Positions 18,756 through 27,323 of a stretch of 64,000 bases of DNA are shown here, piece by piece. Under the pieces are notes generated by a model. The model did not search any database. It was not told the DNA's origin and saw only the letters and a program-made list of their open reading frames with translations. Position 1 is the first letter of the stretch. Every line of letters starts with the position of its first letter. This DNA comes from Chitinophaga sp. LS1. Lineage in GTDB: Bacteria; Bacteroidota; Bacteroidia; Chitinophagales; Chitinophagaceae. Position numbers and translations under genes: made by a program. The stretch lies in contig NZ_CP128362.1 in the NCBI RefSeq assembly GCF_034274695.1, positions 3,660,501-3,724,500 of the forward strand. Reading direction: 5' to 3'.

Positions 18756-18779
18756 TTGTTCATGTTACACACTCGAATT

Positions 18780-20300
18780 ATGAAAATGCGATTTAACTTT
18801 CTTATATATACAGCAATAGCAGCTACATTACTGATTCAGTCATGTGACAAAGGCTTTGAAGAAATGAATGTGAATCCGGATGCCTCTAGCAGCGCAGTAC
18901 CGGAATATATGTTCAGCAAAGCTCTGCTGGACGCGCTGAACAACAGCTGGTTTGCCACAGATGCACTGGCATGCGGTGGATCTATGCAGCAATTTGCTAC
19001 ATACAAAGACGTACCGGGTATAGGAGACAAATATTATTTTCAACAAGGTACCTATCCCTACGATTACTTTACGACTGGATTTCCCGGAGCTGTAAATGAA
19101 ATAGCGACCGTTATCAATGCACTGGACTCATCAGAAGTCAATGAATTGTCCATCTCTCGCATCTGGCGCGTATTCATTATGCACCGCATAACAGATCTCT
19201 ATGGCGACATTCCTTATTCTGAAGCTGCACAGGGATATACGACTAACAACTTTACACCTAGTTACGATGCACAAAAGGACATCTATGCCGATATGCTGAA
19301 TGAACTGGATGAAGCTGCTCAGGCGCTCGATGCCTCCAAAACAACTTTTGGTGCAGGTGATTATATCTATGAAGGAGATGTAACCAAGTGGAAAAAATTT
19401 GCTTACTCCCTGATGCTGCGCCTGGGTATGCGCATGTCAAAAATCGATGCAACATCTGCACAGACCTGGGTACAGAAGGCAATTGCAGGTGGTGTTATTA
19501 CGGATGATGCAGACATTGCTACCATGAAATACACAGATGGTACATCGCTGAACAGGAATCCAAGAGCGGCTGCCCTGCTTTCCAACGACTACGCGGTGGC
19601 AGATGGTACGAGCAATACAGAAGGTGGTAAACTGGCCCAAACATTTATCAATTTGCTGAAAGATAATAATGATCCGCGCCTGAATGTAATCGCCATCGTA
19701 TGGAAGGATGGAAAGGCAGATACCAGCACCGCATTGCAATTCGGTATGCCCAATGGCTTGCTGCTGAAACCAGATAGCTTCGTGTATTATTCAGAACCAA
19801 ATCCGTCAACCATCTTACAATATACTGCACCTATCATTGTGATGAGTGCTGCAGAAGTAAATCTTTACCTGGCAGAAGCGGCTGTAAGAGGCTGGTATTC
19901 CGGTGATGCAGCGACTACTTTCTCTGCCGCCATTGGTGCTTCTATGCGCAACTGGGCAGAATTTGGCACTGCAGGGGTGATTGCTGAAAGTAAAATCACA
20001 GCTTACCAGGCAGCACATACTCTTACTGGTACCACAGCTCAACAGCTGGAAATGATCGGCAATGAATACTATGTATCCATGTTCCTCGATGAACAGGAGA
20101 TTCATGCCAACTGGCGCCGTTTGGGATATCCTGCACTCACGCCAGTGAATATCTCCGGCAATATTACTGGTGGTACCATTCCCCGCCGTCTCCTGTATCC
20201 ACCTTCAGAAGAAAGCGTGAACGCAGCAAGCCTGCAGGAAGCGATAGACAGACAAGGCGCAAACCTGATGACAACCCGCATATGGTGGGATAAAGAATAA
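18780..20300 (+). CDS. SusD-like lipoprotein (SusD_2 type)
   Basis: This 506-residue lipoprotein has its lipobox at LIQSC (C21). The segment FEEMNVNPDASSSAVPEYMF and the C-terminal ANWRRLGYPALTPVN belong to the second SusD family (SusD/RagB-like, often paired with peptide- or amino-compound-related SusC). The start at 18780 is chosen because earlier in-frame starts (TTG 18756, ATG 18762) would add a hydrophilic extension before the signal. It is the surface lid of the preceding SusC. Confidence 0.9.
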   Translation: MKMRFNFLIYTAIAATLLIQSCDKGFEEMNVNPDASSSAVPEYMFSKALLDALNNSWFATDALACGGSMQQFATYKDVPGIGDKYYFQQGTYPYDYFTTGFPGAVNEIATVINALDSSEVNELSISRIWRVFIMHRITDLYGDIPYSEAAQGYTTNNFTPSYDAQKDIYADMLNELDEAAQALDASKTTFGAGDYIYEGDVTKWKKFAYSLMLRLGMRMSKIDATSAQTWVQKAIAGGVITDDADIATMKYTDGTSLNRNPRAAALLSNDYAVADGTSNTEGGKLAQTFINLLKDNNDPRLNVIAIVWKDGKADTSTALQFGMPNGLLLKPDSFVYYSEPNPSTILQYTAPIIVMSAAEVNLYLAEAAVRGWYSGDAATTFSAAIGASMRNWAEFGTAGVIAESKITAYQAAHTLTGTTAQQLEMIGNEYYVSMFLDEQEIHANWRRLGYPALTPVNISGNITGGTIPRRLLYPPSEESVNAASLQEAIDRQGANLMTTRIWWDKE

Positions 20301-20320
20301 TCCTCTCAACTTTTGAAATC

Positions 20321-20782
20321 ATGCAAAACCAAAGAAGATCCGTATTGAAAAAAATGTTTGCCGCCGCAGCTGGCATGACCGGCATCAGTGCCGTAGCAAA
20401 GGCTGCCGGGGCGACACTGCCTGCCAAAACAGAAAATGGAAATGTAGTTTATGACCAGGAAGTGCCTTTATTTTCCAGCTTCAAAGTGCATGGCAACACC
20501 GTATACGTTGCAGGTATCGGCGCCCACTTTGATGGAGACATCAAGGCACATACAGATCATGTGCTGAAAGAAATGGAAGCACAGTTGAAAAAGGCAGGTT
20601 CTTCGATGGACAAGGTATTGAAGGTAAGCGTATTCCTACATGACCTGAGCGATTACAAGGCCATGAATGAGGTGTATAGAGGCCGTTTTGGCGCTAACCC
20701 TCCGGTACGCACTACCGTAGCTGTATATGGAGGAGTGCCGGGAGACTCTCTTGTAGAAATGGACTGCATTGCATCTCTATAA
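20321..20782 (+). CDS. Exported RidA/YjgF-family protein
   Basis: This 153-residue protein is a RidA domain (about 40-153) behind an export signal. The N-terminus has a twin-arginine-like pattern (QNQRRSVLKKM) and a hydrophobic stretch ending near AVAKAAG. RidA proteins hydrolyse reactive enamines and imines such as 2-aminoacrylate left by PLP enzymes. The substrate-binding arginine is present (R130 in NPPVRTTV), as is the glutamate of VEMDCIA (E146). Cytosolic RidA usually has about 128 residues and no signal, so export is unusual. It lies 20 bases after SusD and directly before a PLP enzyme, whose product it probably clears (inference). Confidence 0.85.
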   Translation: MQNQRRSVLKKMFAAAAGMTGISAVAKAAGATLPAKTENGNVVYDQEVPLFSSFKVHGNTVYVAGIGAHFDGDIKAHTDHVLKEMEAQLKKAGSSMDKVLKVSVFLHDLSDYKAMNEVYRGRFGANPPVRTTVAVYGGVPGDSLVEMDCIASL

Positions 20783-20803
20783 AAATAGTTCCCCCTTCTC
20801 TAC

Positions 20804-20827
20804 GGGATCGCTTATTGAAGCGATCCC
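20804..20827 (+). other. Stem-loop between RidA-like and PLP-enzyme genes
   Basis: A perfect 10 bp stem with an ATTG loop lies 21 bases after the RidA-like stop. It is not followed by a proper T run, so it may be a weak terminator, a processing site or an mRNA-stabilising structure inside the operon. Confidence 0.6.
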
Positions 20828-20859
20828 ACTTTCTTCCTCACGTTTTTATTTTACTACTC

Positions 20860-22098
20860 ATGAACCGCAGAGACTTATTGAAAAACATGTCTGTGATCCC
20901 TGTATTCGGGGCTTTCGCAGGCAGTGCTAATATATTGCCATTAACTGACGCCGCAGCACCTGCTGTCGCAAAAGATTATTTCAAAGATTTAGGTATCCGC
21001 ACTTTTATCAATGCGGCCGGCACGTATACCGCTATGACAGGATCGCTCATGCGTCCTGAAGTGATGAATGCCATTAACTATGCTTCGAAAGATTTCGTAT
21101 TGCTCGATGAGCTACAGGATAAAGTAGGTGCCCGCATTGCAGAGCTGCTGAAATGTGAATATGCTACCGTCACTTCTGGTTGTGCATCTGCCATGACCCT
21201 GGGAGCTGCGGGTGTGCTCACTGGCATGGATGAAAAGAAAGTAGCACAGCTGCCACACCTGGAAGGCACTGGTATGAAGACAGAAGTGATCATCCAGCGC
21301 AAGCATGATATCGCTTATGCACATGCCTTGAAAAATACAGGGTTGAAGATCGTTTATGTAGATACCAAAGAAGAACTGATCAGCGCTATCACCGACAAGA
21401 CTGCGCTGATGTATTTCCTGAATGCGAACAACTTTGATGGACCGGTACAGGTAGAAGAGTTCCTGAAAATAGCACAGGCACACAACATCCCTACCATGAT
21501 AGATTGTGCGGCAGACGTGCCTCCTGTGGAAAACCTGTGGAAGTATACAAACATGGGGTATGACCTGGTTTGTTTCTCAGGTGGTAAAGGTATTCGTGGC
21601 CCACAAAGTGCCGGTTTGCTGCTGGGCAGAAAGAAATACATTCAGGCAGCGCGCCTCAGTGCTCCTCCAAGAGGGAATACCATTGGCCGTGGTCTGAAAG
21701 TAAACAAAGAAGAAATACTCGGTATGCTGATAGCGCTGGAAACTTATCTGGCTACCGATCATGACAAAGAATGGAAAATGTGGGAAGCACAGATTAAGTT
21801 GATTGGCGATGCAGCAACTTCTGTAGGTGGTGTAACTACTACCGTGAAAGTACCGGCTATCGCCAATCACGTGCCTACCCTGCATGTAAGCTGGGATGCC
21901 AAAAAGATTCCTGCTACCGCAGCAGAATTAAAAGAGAAACTAAGAAGCGGTTCTCCATCCATAGAAATAGCTGATGGGGAAACCCAGCATGCCGTAGCCA
22001 TTACTACCTGGATGCTGGTACCCGGACAGGAAAAAATAGTAGCCGCAGCGCTGAAAAAAGCGCTCACAGAGAAAGCTTTGTCGGAAACGCATGGTTGA
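20860..22098 (+). CDS. Exported PLP-dependent SelA/DgaE-like lyase
   Basis: This 412-residue fold-type I PLP enzyme has its lysine at K243 in CFSGGKGIRGPQ, the pattern of the SelA/D-glucosaminate-6-phosphate ammonia-lyase group. Other family marks are INAAGTYTAMTGS (50-62), VTSGCASAMTLGAAG (104-118) and the PLP aspartate D214 in PTMIDCAADVPP. Members remove ammonia or act on amino acids and amino sugar acids. The N-terminus (MNRRDLLKNMSVIPVFGAFAGSA) looks like a Tat signal, which would fit export of a folded PLP protein. The start at 20860 is preferred over 20815, since only 20860 puts the twin arginines at the N-terminus. The true substrate is unknown. Confidence 0.82.
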   Translation: MNRRDLLKNMSVIPVFGAFAGSANILPLTDAAAPAVAKDYFKDLGIRTFINAAGTYTAMTGSLMRPEVMNAINYASKDFVLLDELQDKVGARIAELLKCEYATVTSGCASAMTLGAAGVLTGMDEKKVAQLPHLEGTGMKTEVIIQRKHDIAYAHALKNTGLKIVYVDTKEELISAITDKTALMYFLNANNFDGPVQVEEFLKIAQAHNIPTMIDCAADVPPVENLWKYTNMGYDLVCFSGGKGIRGPQSAGLLLGRKKYIQAARLSAPPRGNTIGRGLKVNKEEILGMLIALETYLATDHDKEWKMWEAQIKLIGDAATSVGGVTTTVKVPAIANHVPTLHVSWDAKKIPATAAELKEKLRSGSPSIEIADGETQHAVAITTWMLVPGQEKIVAAALKKALTEKALSETHG

Positions 22099-22123
22099 TA
22101 AATTGGAGTGTGTTTAGTCACCC

Positions 22124-22147
22124 ACAGGGAGCCTTGAGGCTCCCTGT
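22124..22147 (+). other. Stem-loop after the PLP-enzyme gene
   Basis: A perfect 10 bp G/C-rich stem with a TTGA loop and a T-rich tail lies 25 bases after the stop. It could be a terminator that partly uncouples the amidohydrolase gene, which begins 41 bases later, or an attenuating structure within the operon. Confidence 0.65.
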
Positions 22148-22187
22148 TAATTTTTACCCCACAGGTCTTAACATTAAAGTAACAGAA

Positions 22188-23423
22188 ATGAGGTTTTTAA
22201 TATTTCTCATGCTGGCTGGGAGTGCTTTGCATGCACAACAATACAGCCTCCTCATAAAAAACGGGCACGTCATTGACCCGCGCAATCATATTGATGCAGT
22301 CATGGATATTGCACTCAGAGAAGATACCATTGCCAGGGTAGCACCACACATCGATGCTACGAAAGCCGCCACCGTCATTGATGCAAAAGGATTGTACGTG
22401 ACGCCGGGCCTTATTGATATTCATACACATAATTTCATTGGCACCACGCCTAACAGGTATTTAAATAACAGTTACAGTGCCGTAGCACCAGATGGTTTTA
22501 CATTCCGTTGTGGTGTAACGACAGTAGTAGATGCCGGTAGCTCCGGATGGCGCAGCTTTGAAACGTTTTTGGATCAGACCATCCGTCATTCGCAAACGAG
22601 GGTATTGGCCTTTCTTAATATTGTAGGTGGTGGTATGCGGGGTGGTCCTTATGAACAGGATACGAATGATATGGATGCAAAGATGACGGCACTGACCATT
22701 CGCCAGTATAAGAAATACTTAGTAGGGATCAAGGTGGCACACTTTGAAGGTGCGGAATGGACACCCGTGGATAGAGCGGTACAGGCAGGAGAGATGACGG
22801 GAACACCGGTAATGATTGACTTTGGGGGTAGTAATCCGCCTTTGCCACTCAATGAATTGTTTGAAAAGCACCTGCGCCCCGGCGATATCTTTACCCATGT
22901 ATATGCCAATGTAAAAGGACGTATGCCTATCGTAGATGAAAATGGAAAAGTGCCTGATTACATCTGGGCAGCACGTAAAAAAGGTATCCTCTTCGATGTG
23001 GGACATGGTGGCACCAGCTTTTCCTACAAGATCGCGATGCCTGCTATGAAAGCAGGTTTCCTACCCAATACGATCAGCACGGATATTCACACAGGCAGTA
23101 TGAATGCTGCCATGAAAGACCTGCTGAATGTGATGTCGAAAACCATGGCAATGGGTATGAGTTTTAATGCGCTGATCAAAGCAACGACGGATGATGCTGC
23201 AAAAGCCATTCGTCACGAAGAACTGGGTGCACTTTCAGAAAATACCGTGGCAGACATTGCTATTTTAAGATTAGAGAAAGGGCAGTTTGGCTATGCAGAT
23301 CCTATGGGTGTAAAACTGGAAGGGAAAGAAAGGATCGCCTGCGAAGTCACCATTCGTGCGGGTAAGGTCGTGTATGACCTGAATGGCCTGGCGGATAGTA
23401 TCTCAGTACAAACCGAAAATTAA
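22188..23423 (+). CDS. Exported amidohydrolase/deacetylase-family metallohydrolase
   Basis: This 411-residue protein has a signal peptide ending near ALHAQ (residue 17). It is an amidohydrolase-superfamily barrel with the dinuclear metal set visible: H79 and H81 (DIHTHNF), the probable carboxylated lysine K182 (VGIKVAH), H236 (FTHVYAN), H272 (DVGHGG) and D298 (STDIHTG). The group hydrolyses N-acyl amino compounds, dihydroorotate-like rings or similar amides. In several genomes its cytosolic relatives sit beside DgaE-like PLP enzymes, which supports a shared pathway (family knowledge). The ATG at 22188 is chosen over 22095, because it starts the signal peptide. The next gene follows after 3 bases. 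Confidence 0.85.
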   Translation: MRFLIFLMLAGSALHAQQYSLLIKNGHVIDPRNHIDAVMDIALREDTIARVAPHIDATKAATVIDAKGLYVTPGLIDIHTHNFIGTTPNRYLNNSYSAVAPDGFTFRCGVTTVVDAGSSGWRSFETFLDQTIRHSQTRVLAFLNIVGGGMRGGPYEQDTNDMDAKMTALTIRQYKKYLVGIKVAHFEGAEWTPVDRAVQAGEMTGTPVMIDFGGSNPPLPLNELFEKHLRPGDIFTHVYANVKGRMPIVDENGKVPDYIWAARKKGILFDVGHGGTSFSYKIAMPAMKAGFLPNTISTDIHTGSMNAAMKDLLNVMSKTMAMGMSFNALIKATTDDAAKAIRHEELGALSENTVADIAILRLEKGQFGYADPMGVKLEGKERIACEVTIRAGKVVYDLNGLADSISVQTEN

Positions 23424-23426
23424 AAT

Positions 23427-24341
23427 ATGAAACTGTTTTTTTTGATTCCACTCTGTCTGCTGATGAATCGTGTAGCAGCGCAGACAATATCCAAAGAGGA
23501 ACTGATATTTTTAACGGCCGACTGGAAAGGAGAACGCTTTCCGGACGGCCGTCCCCGTATTCCTGATGCTGTGATTGCACAGGCAAAAGAAGTAGGGCTG
23601 GATGATGTATGGACAATATTGGAAGGAGAAGGATACCATTGCCAGTTTGAAGGTGGATTTAAAATGATCCATCCGGATAGCGTGATTGCAGGTAGAGCAC
23701 TGACAGCCATGTTTATTCCAGCCAGACCGGATATAGAAGCACATCTGAAAGAACGCGGACAACAAAAAGGCTGGAAAGGCAATAGTAATTCATGGCCCAT
23801 ACAGCAATTGACGAAAGGTGATGTATATGTGGCTGATGGATTTGGTAAAATTGCGGATGGTACACTGATCGGTTCTACATTAGGGAATGCCATCTATGCC
23901 CGCTCCGGCAATGGTGTAGTCTTCAATGCATCGGCGCGTGATCTGGAAGGGCTGGAAGACATTCCGGGTTTTAATGCGCTGGTGAGAGACTGGGATCCAT
24001 CCTTCTTGAAAAACGTAATGTTGTCTGGTATGAATGTACCCATTCGTATAGGAAAGGCAGTCGTACTGCCGGGTGACTTAGTATTAACCTCCAAAGAAGG
24101 CGTTATTTTCGTGCCCGCTCATCTCGCAGAAAAAGTAATTGGTATCGCTGCCTTTATACAGGTTAAAGATGCATTTAGTTTTGAGATGCTGAAGACTGGA
24201 AAATATACGCCCGGAGAACTGGACAACAACTGGACAGACGCTATCAGACTGGCTTTTCTGGAATGGCAGCATAAGCAGGCGGGTAAGGCACCTATGACCA
24301 GACAGGAGCTGGACAAAATGTTAGAAAAACGAACCTGGTAA
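23427..24341 (+). CDS. Exported RraA-like family protein
   Basis: This 304-residue protein has a signal peptide ending near RVAAQ (residue 19). The RraA/HMG-aldolase-like domain spans about 45-260, with DVYVADGFGKIADGTLIG and the RraA signature GVVFNASARDLEGL carrying the arginine-aspartate pair that binds metal and substrate in 4-hydroxy-4-methyl-2-oxoglutarate aldolases. Members either cleave 2-oxo acids or act as RNase E inhibitors. A secreted copy in a catabolic operon favours an enzymatic role on an oxo-acid product (inference). It follows the amidohydrolase by 3 bases. Confidence 0.8.
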   Translation: MKLFFLIPLCLLMNRVAAQTISKEELIFLTADWKGERFPDGRPRIPDAVIAQAKEVGLDDVWTILEGEGYHCQFEGGFKMIHPDSVIAGRALTAMFIPARPDIEAHLKERGQQKGWKGNSNSWPIQQLTKGDVYVADGFGKIADGTLIGSTLGNAIYARSGNGVVFNASARDLEGLEDIPGFNALVRDWDPSFLKNVMLSGMNVPIRIGKAVVLPGDLVLTSKEGVIFVPAHLAEKVIGIAAFIQVKDAFSFEMLKTGKYTPGELDNNWTDAIRLAFLEWQHKQAGKAPMTRQELDKMLEKRTW

Positions 24342-24357
24342 AAATAAATATCCACTT

Positions 24358-25353
24358 ATGAATCATCTCGGCCCTTATATTATTGGTTTTTGGGTACTTT
24401 TAGCAATATTATTTTCCAGAAAACCACAGACCCGCGGCTACGTGTATACGTTAATGATCTTTGCCGCTGTGACAACTTCGCTATACTATCCGCAATATTT
24501 TACCCGGATTGGGGATTACGACCTTGCAAAACTAATCACACCTTTATTACAGATCATCATGTTCGGCATGGGAACAGCCATGAGTCTCCGTGATTTTTAC
24601 GGTGTGATCAAAATGCCTATGGGTGTGCTGACAGGTGTACTTTGTCATTTCACGATCATGCCTTTTATTGGCTGGGGGCTGGCGCATCTCTTTAAGTTTC
24701 CCCCGGAGATCGCTGCCGGCGTGGTATTGATAGGCACCGTGCCTTGTGGCATGGCGTCGAACGTTATCTCTTATCTGGCAAAAGCGAACCTCGCATTGTC
24801 AGTAACGCTCACGGCTATTTCCACGATGCTGGCACCTTTCGTTACACCATTGCTCATGCGCTGGCTGGCAGGCAGTTATATCGATATCAGTGTCACTCAT
24901 ATGATGTGGGACATTTTTAAAATGGTGATCCTGCCGGTGGCAGCGGGTCTGGTCTTCAATCATTTTTTGAGTGGCAGGGCGAAATGGCTGGACAATGTGA
25001 TGCCTAAGATCTCCATGGCTGCCATTGGATTTATCATTGTGATCATTACTGCCCATGGGCGGGATAGCTTGCTGGATGTAGGTTTATTATTGATTCTCAG
25101 TTCCCTGATACACAATTTATCAGGTTATGGACTGGGATACTGGTTGTGTAAGCTGATCCGGATGAAGGAGCAGGATTGCCGTACCATAGCAATAGAAGTA
25201 GGAATGCAAAATGGAGGGCTGGCATCTGCGATAGCGAAAAGTATGGGTAAGATAGCGACGGTAGGGTTGGCGCCGGCCGTGTTCGGCCCGTTGATGAATG
25301 TAACGGGGTCTTTGCTGGCCAGCTGGTGGCATAGGCATCCCCCTGAAGAATAA
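24358..25353 (+). CDS. BASS-family (bile acid:sodium symporter-like) transporter
   Basis: This 331-residue inner membrane protein has about nine to ten helices and the family marks GMGTAMSLRDF (near 75), GTVPCGMASNVISYLAKAN (near 126-145) and EVGMQNGGLASAIA (near 278). These proteins import organic acids with sodium: bile acids, pyruvate, pantothenate or 2-oxo acids. As the last gene of the SusCD/PLP/amidohydrolase/RraA unit it is the likely inner membrane route for the oxo-acid product of the exported enzymes. That substrate is inferred from context only. Confidence 0.85.
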   Translation: MNHLGPYIIGFWVLLAILFSRKPQTRGYVYTLMIFAAVTTSLYYPQYFTRIGDYDLAKLITPLLQIIMFGMGTAMSLRDFYGVIKMPMGVLTGVLCHFTIMPFIGWGLAHLFKFPPEIAAGVVLIGTVPCGMASNVISYLAKANLALSVTLTAISTMLAPFVTPLLMRWLAGSYIDISVTHMMWDIFKMVILPVAAGLVFNHFLSGRAKWLDNVMPKISMAAIGFIIVIITAHGRDSLLDVGLLLILSSLIHNLSGYGLGYWLCKLIRMKEQDCRTIAIEVGMQNGGLASAIAKSMGKIATVGLAPAVFGPLMNVTGSLLASWWHRHPPEE

Positions 25354-25625
25354 CGTGGAGGCCGTACTACCGTAAGTAGTACGGCGCTAGTTTTATCATA
25401 TAAGCCACCTTTCGGTGTCACGTGGTGGAATCTATAATAAAGACAAACGGGAATGAGAGGCAAAAGATAATAACTTAAAGCGAAAAAAGTATGCCTTTCG
25501 GCGAAATTTTTACAAATAATCTTTGGTCATCTTTCTTTTGTCCTGTTAATTTGATAAATTGTTAGTGAATAAGCAGGTCTCAAAAACGGGGCCGGAATCC
25601 ACTTTCATCAATCAAAACCACGTAT
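25354..25625. other. Intergenic region with hairpin and promoter
   Basis: A perfect 10 bp stem at 25361-25385 (arms GCCGTACTAC/GTAGTACGGC) lies 7 bases after the transporter stop and probably ends the operon. A second, imperfect CCACC/GGTGG fold lies near 25403-25428. A near-consensus promoter for the next gene lies at 25522-25553. Nothing else is seen in these 272 bases. Confidence 0.6.
25522..25553 (+). promoter_or_regulatory. Probable promoter of the TIM-barrel lipoprotein gene
   Basis: TTTG at 25522-25525 and TTAATTTG at 25546-25553 are separated by 20 bases. The -7 element has one mismatch to TAnnTTTG. The implied leader is about 68 bases. Confidence 0.5.
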
Positions 25626-26663
25626 ATGAACTCTCACTCTCATCGTCGGGATTTCCTTCGTCAACTGGCATTGTACACAATGGGCGCCGGCATGGTTCCA
25701 ACTATTCTGGCCGCCTGTAATAATGGGCAATCAACAAAAGAATCAGATACAAAGGATACCACAGCCGCCACCAAAGCGGAAGCGCTGGGTACAGCCAGGT
25801 CTTTGTTCTTCAAAATTTCCCTGGCAGAATGGTCCTTCCACAAGGCATTATTTGCGAACCAGATGAGCCACCTTGACTTCCCGGTGAAAGCCAAAAAAGA
25901 TTTCGGCATTGAGGCAGTAGAATATGTAAACCAGTTCTTTAAGGACAAAGCAAAAGATAAAGGCTACCTGGCTGATCTGAAAAAACGCTGTAGTGACAAT
26001 GGTGTAAGGAGTGTATTGATCATGTGTGATGGCGAAGGAGAAATGGGCGATCAGGATGCAAAGAAGAGGCACCAGGCGGTGGAGAATCATTATAAATGGG
26101 TGGAAGCCGCAGAATACCTGGGGTGTCACGCCATCCGCGTCAACGCTGCCGGCGAAGGTAAGCCGGAGGATGTAGCCAAAGCAGTGATAGAATCCCTCTC
26201 TAAATTATCAGAATTCGCAAGTACCCATAATATCAACGTAATTGTAGAAAACCATGGCGGCATCTCATCTAATGGTAAATGGCTGTCTGGTGTCATGAAA
26301 ACAATCAACCGCCCTAACTGCGGCACCCTCCCTGATTTTGGCAACTTCTGCCTGAACAGAACAAAACCCGAAGCCAATACGCCTGAAGCATGGGCAAAAA
26401 CAAAATGCCTGGAAGAATATGACCGCTACGAAGGGGTCACAGAGCTCATGCCCTTTGCGAAAGGCGCCAGTGCCAAAACCTATGATTTCGATGCAAATGG
26501 TAACTGTGTAGAAACAGACTATCATAAAATGCTGAAGATCGTGAAAGAGGCCGGTTATACAGGTCATATCGGTATAGAATACGAGGGCAACCAATTGTCC
26601 GAAGATGAAGGGGTGAGAAAAACATTAGCACTCCTTAAGAAAGTGGGAGAGGAACTTAGCTAA
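25626..26663 (+). CDS. Tat-exported lipoprotein, sugar phosphate isomerase/epimerase-like TIM barrel
   Basis: This 345-residue protein has a twin-arginine signal (SHRRDFLRQLAL) that ends in a lipobox (ILAAC, C31), so it is probably a Tat-exported lipoprotein. The mature part is an AP-endonuclease-2-type TIM barrel: FKISLAEWSFHK, FGIEAVEYVNQFF, HAIRVNAAG, VIVENHGG (metal glutamate) and HIGIEYEGN. Cytosolic members isomerise or epimerise sugars and hydroxypyruvate; exported copies are common in Bacteroidota and Planctomycetota with unknown substrates. It has its own promoter, so it need not belong to the operon upstream. Confidence 0.85.
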   Translation: MNSHSHRRDFLRQLALYTMGAGMVPTILAACNNGQSTKESDTKDTTAATKAEALGTARSLFFKISLAEWSFHKALFANQMSHLDFPVKAKKDFGIEAVEYVNQFFKDKAKDKGYLADLKKRCSDNGVRSVLIMCDGEGEMGDQDAKKRHQAVENHYKWVEAAEYLGCHAIRVNAAGEGKPEDVAKAVIESLSKLSEFASTHNINVIVENHGGISSNGKWLSGVMKTINRPNCGTLPDFGNFCLNRTKPEANTPEAWAKTKCLEEYDRYEGVTELMPFAKGASAKTYDFDANGNCVETDYHKMLKIVKEAGYTGHIGIEYEGNQLSEDEGVRKTLALLKKVGEELS

Positions 26664-26799
26664 GTTCCTCCTCTCTTATGTTACCATTTATCAAACATCT
26701 TTTAACTTGATAATTTTATAATATCTTAGTAGTCAGTTTTTAAATACTTCTTTCGTCCGCCATTTAGTAGTTCGTCCCCAAAAACATTGTCAGCAACAT

Positions 26800-26807
26800 T
26801 AAGTTTG
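26800..26807 (+). promoter_or_regulatory. -7 element (TAAGTTTG) before the unknown membrane protein
   Basis: TAAGTTTG matches TAnnTTTG, 17 bases before the ATG at 26825. No TTTG lies at the right distance upstream, so the promoter is only half supported. Confidence 0.4.
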
Positions 26808-26824
26808 TAGTACAACCTTCCTCA

Positions 26825-27322
26825 ATGGATAAATTAATTATGTTCGGCGCACTGGCAAGTATATTAATGATCCTTGCCTTTTATATTGATAAGCTGATAT
26901 CCTTTTTTGAGAACGTAGACGAAAATGAGTTGTTGGATGTGGGTTATGGTACCTGTTCCAGAGGAGGATTTCCAGTTTCTTCGGCTAGTCGGGAGGCTCC
27001 TGTACTACTGACCGGTATCCACAGTGTGGTGGATAACCAGTACGTATACATCTATCCTAATCCACAGGATCGCTTCCTGGCGGGGTACTTTGTACAGGTA
27101 GTAGGGACCCGGATCCTGTACAAAATAGGTAATTACGGAGAAGAGGCGATCATCATCGGCATACCTGAAAAACTACAGGGGAAAGGATTTACCCTGCAAT
27201 ATGCGGCTTATGATACCCAGGACCGTGTGAGCAATAAAATCACGGTGGTAGTCGATTTCGCACCTTCGCTGGTAAATGATCTCGCTGATATCTTCCAGCA
27301 GGATTGGATGCAGGAAAACTAA
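26825..27322 (+). CDS. Membrane-anchored protein of unknown function
   Basis: This 165-residue protein has one N-terminal transmembrane helix (about 4-26, LIMFGALASILMILAFYIDKLI) and a soluble beta-rich domain (about 60-150, VYIYPNPQDRFLAGYFVQVV, AIIIGIPEKLQG). I do not recognise the family and see no catalytic motif. It is monocistronic. It ends 1 base before the stop of the convergent DUF4010 gene, with no terminator hairpin between them. Confidence 0.65.
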   Translation: MDKLIMFGALASILMILAFYIDKLISFFENVDENELLDVGYGTCSRGGFPVSSASREAPVLLTGIHSVVDNQYVYIYPNPQDRFLAGYFVQVVGTRILYKIGNYGEEAIIIGIPEKLQGKGFTLQYAAYDTQDRVSNKITVVVDFAPSLVNDLADIFQQDWMQEN

Positions 27323-27323
27323 C

